In this document: piece after piece, positions 5,245 to 6,557 of the stretch
Position numbering within the stretch: position 1 is the first letter of the stretch
How the letters are laid out: every line of letters starts with the position of its first letter
Assembly: GCA_017479315.1 (NCBI GenBank)
Contig: JAFVCI010000112.1
Location: 1-6,557, forward strand
Reading direction: 5' to 3'
Source: Opitutales bacterium
Lineage (GTDB): Bacteria > Verrucomicrobiota > Verrucomicrobiia > Opitutales > UBA9783
Length of the DNA: 6,557 nt
Notes under the pieces: generated by a model
The model's input: the letters and a program-made list of their open reading frames with translations, nothing else
What the model was told of the DNA's origin: nothing
The model's database searches: none
Translations under genes and position numbers: made by a program

Positions 5245-6557
5245 TTACCTCACGCCTGTCACAAACAAAGCCTCAACTCTCTCAGGCGCCACCATTCCCT
5301 TTGGCATGGAAATATACGTATAAAAACAATGCCCCAAACTAATGCTGGTTGAGGTCTCATGCATGAAAAAAACCTCAGACGCACTCGTACTCTCTCCATG
5401 CGAGGGCACATCCAGCTCCTTTGTATCTTGTGACACACCAGCCAATTGCATACTCGCCGGAGCCTGATCTGCTCGCACAAAGATTTTGCGTGCATCGACT
5501 ACCAACCATTTTTTACCACCTTTTTCAACAAGCTGCGGAAATCCGTTCGAATGCCCAGCTCCGTTTTGTTTTAAAGGCATTTTACTGTCTGTTAACGGAA
5601 AATTAGGACTATTATCAACACCACCCACCTGAAACAAAGCAGACGAAACTGTCGGGCTCGAAGCAAAATCAGGACGCTCACTCCAGGCACTCGGAACTTC
5701 CGCATGTTGAACATTGATTTCCCTCGGCTCATGGTGCCGTGAATCATAATGATATGGCTCCATCCTATCACTGCTATTCGGCATCAAACTTCCTCCTTCA
5801 AATTCATTTTGCTGCCCGAACCGTCCATTTAAAAACGAGATATCCGATTGTTCGGACGAAGAATTAAAATCCTTTTCAAGATCATCACGAACAGAAGAAT
5901 TTTCACCCAAACTCTCGCTTACTGAATCAGTTAACGACGCGGAACTTGCTCTTTCCGATTGAATTTCATCAAGAAAACCCCGACTGCCTTGATCGTTTTC
6001 AACATAGTTTTCAGCGGCTACGATCGGCTCTTCTTGCACCTGGGGTTCATTCGATACTACAGGTTCGTCCTTGACATAAGAATCCCGAAGATCAGACAGT
6101 TCATTTGAACTTTCCTGAGGCATCTGCTGTGTAGAAGGTGTTATCCTGGCGTTGAATATCAACCTCATTTCCCCCTCTTCTTTATGAGAACCATCGATTT
6201 TGACATCTACAGCAGGCGATTGGGCACCGTTGTCAAACAGATTTTCGCCATTTTTGTCTTTCACAGCATTTATGAAGTCCTTGGCATCGACTTTTTCAGG
6301 TAACGGTTCTGTGGACTCAGGATTAACCTCGTTTTTCACATCTTTCGACCCTTTCTCCAATTCAACTGTTTTTCCTTTCTCTGCCTCACCCTCCTTCTTT
6401 TCCTGTTTATCCTTCTTTTCCTGTTTATCCTTCTTTTCCTGTTTATCCTTCTTTTCCTGTTTATCCTTCTTTTCCTGTTTATCCTTCTTTTCCTGTTTAT
6501 CCTTCTTTTCCTGTTTATCCTTCTTTTCCTGTTTATCTCGAGAATTATTTTCTATCC
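5245..6557 (-). CDS. Acidic, low-complexity, apparently disordered protein with DKQEKK repeats, 5' end beyond the window
   Basis: The frame is open from the right edge to TAA at 5247-5245 and gives 436 residues. It opens with IENNSR, then eight exact DKQEKK repeats, then a Lys/Glu linker (EGEAEKGKTVELEKGSK). A long Ser/Glu/Asp/Asn-rich region follows with no evident hydrophobic helix. The last 100 residues or so look more ordered (GGKKWLVVDARKIFVRAD, then VFFMHETSTSISLGHCFYTY and PERVEALFVTGVR) and may form a small beta-rich domain. I do not recognise that domain. The TTG at 6360 is only an internal codon, since the frame clearly runs through the repeats. The gene ends at a strong terminator. 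Its base composition is lower in GC than the left part of the window. Such proteins can be secreted effectors, surface proteins or structural linkers; none is supported directly. Confidence 0.8.
   Translation of the reverse strand, partial: IENNSRDKQEKKDKQEKKDKQEKKDKQEKKDKQEKKDKQEKKDKQEKKDKQEKKEGEAEKGKTVELEKGSKDVKNEVNPESTEPLPEKVDAKDFINAVKDKNGENLFDNGAQSPAVDVKIDGSHKEEGEMRLIFNARITPSTQQMPQESSNELSDLRDSYVKDEPVVSNEPQVQEEPIVAAENYVENDQGSRGFLDEIQSERASSASLTDSVSESLGENSSVRDDLEKDFNSSSEQSDISFLNGRFGQQNEFEGGSLMPNSSDRMEPYHYDSRHHEPREINVQHAEVPSAWSERPDFASSPTVSSALFQVGGVDNSPNFPLTDSKMPLKQNGAGHSNGFPQLVEKGGKKWLVVDARKIFVRADQAPASMQLAGVSQDTKELDVPSHGESTSASEVFFMHETSTSISLGHCFYTYISMPKGMVAPERVEALFVTGVR
6392..6537 (-). repeat. 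Tandem repeat, eight exact 18-bp units within a coding region
   Basis: The unit on the plus strand is CCTGTTTATCCTTCTTTT; on the minus strand it reads GAT AAA CAG GAA AAG AAG, encoding DKQEKK. All eight copies are identical, and two further bases match at the low end. Because 18 is a multiple of three, gain or loss of units keeps the frame. The low-coordinate flank carries related Lys/Glu codons. Confidence 0.97.

Noticed and set aside
5245..6360. TTG at 6360 as the start of the acidic protein
   Set aside because: The frame continues upstream without a stop through the DKQEKK repeats to the window edge, and no ribosome site precedes this TTG.
6392..6537. CRISPR-like repeat array
   Set aside because: The 18-bp units are contiguous with no unique spacers, are in phase with an open frame and encode a charged hexapeptide.

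Overview
The window looks like chromosomal DNA of a Gram-negative, diderm bacterium. The ATP synthase subunit a has a signal peptide, and a BamD-type lipoprotein sits beside an ExbB/TolQ-like and an ExbD-like gene. The style of these proteins suggests Verrucomicrobiota (Opitutae-like) or a relative in the PVC group. That placement is from memory of the families and is tentative.

Layout. (1) 1-687, minus: the 5' part of atpB, the F0 subunit a of ATP synthase, running off the left edge, with its own promoter at 694-721. (2) About 865-1077, minus: a doubtful small ORF. (3) 1126-2019, minus: a CPBP/CAAX-type intramembrane protease with all three signature motifs. (4) 2111-2187, minus: tRNA-Val(GAC) with encoded CCA. 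(5) 2188-2478: an intergenic stretch with a weak short ORF, an inverted repeat and a candidate promoter for the plus-strand operon. (6) 2479-4871, plus: a compact operon of bamD, an ExbB/TolQ-like gene, a 78-residue membrane-anchored protein of unknown function, and an ExbD-like gene. (7) 4872-5244: AT-rich intergenic DNA with a good orphan promoter, a possible 10-codon ORF and a strong hairpin terminator. (8) 5245-6557, minus: the C-terminal 436 residues of an acidic, apparently disordered protein, running off the right edge. It carries eight exact copies of an 18-bp repeat encoding DKQEKK.

The operon couples an outer-membrane assembly lipoprotein to an inner-membrane stator-like pair. By eye, both stator proteins lack the acidic membrane residues linked to proton use in the family: Asp is Asn in ExbD, and Glu is Ser in ExbB. 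The two conserved threonines of ExbB remain. This coordinated change, with an unknown small protein between the two genes, is the most interesting point here. A second theme is that atpB and bamD have GTG starts with no Shine-Dalgarno sequence and promoter-like boxes placed so that the mRNA would begin at or next to the start codon. The exbD-like gene in the same window has a clear AAGGAG site. The right part (4870 onward) is visibly more AT-rich and differs in character from the rest. I did not find a complete new defence or mobile system.
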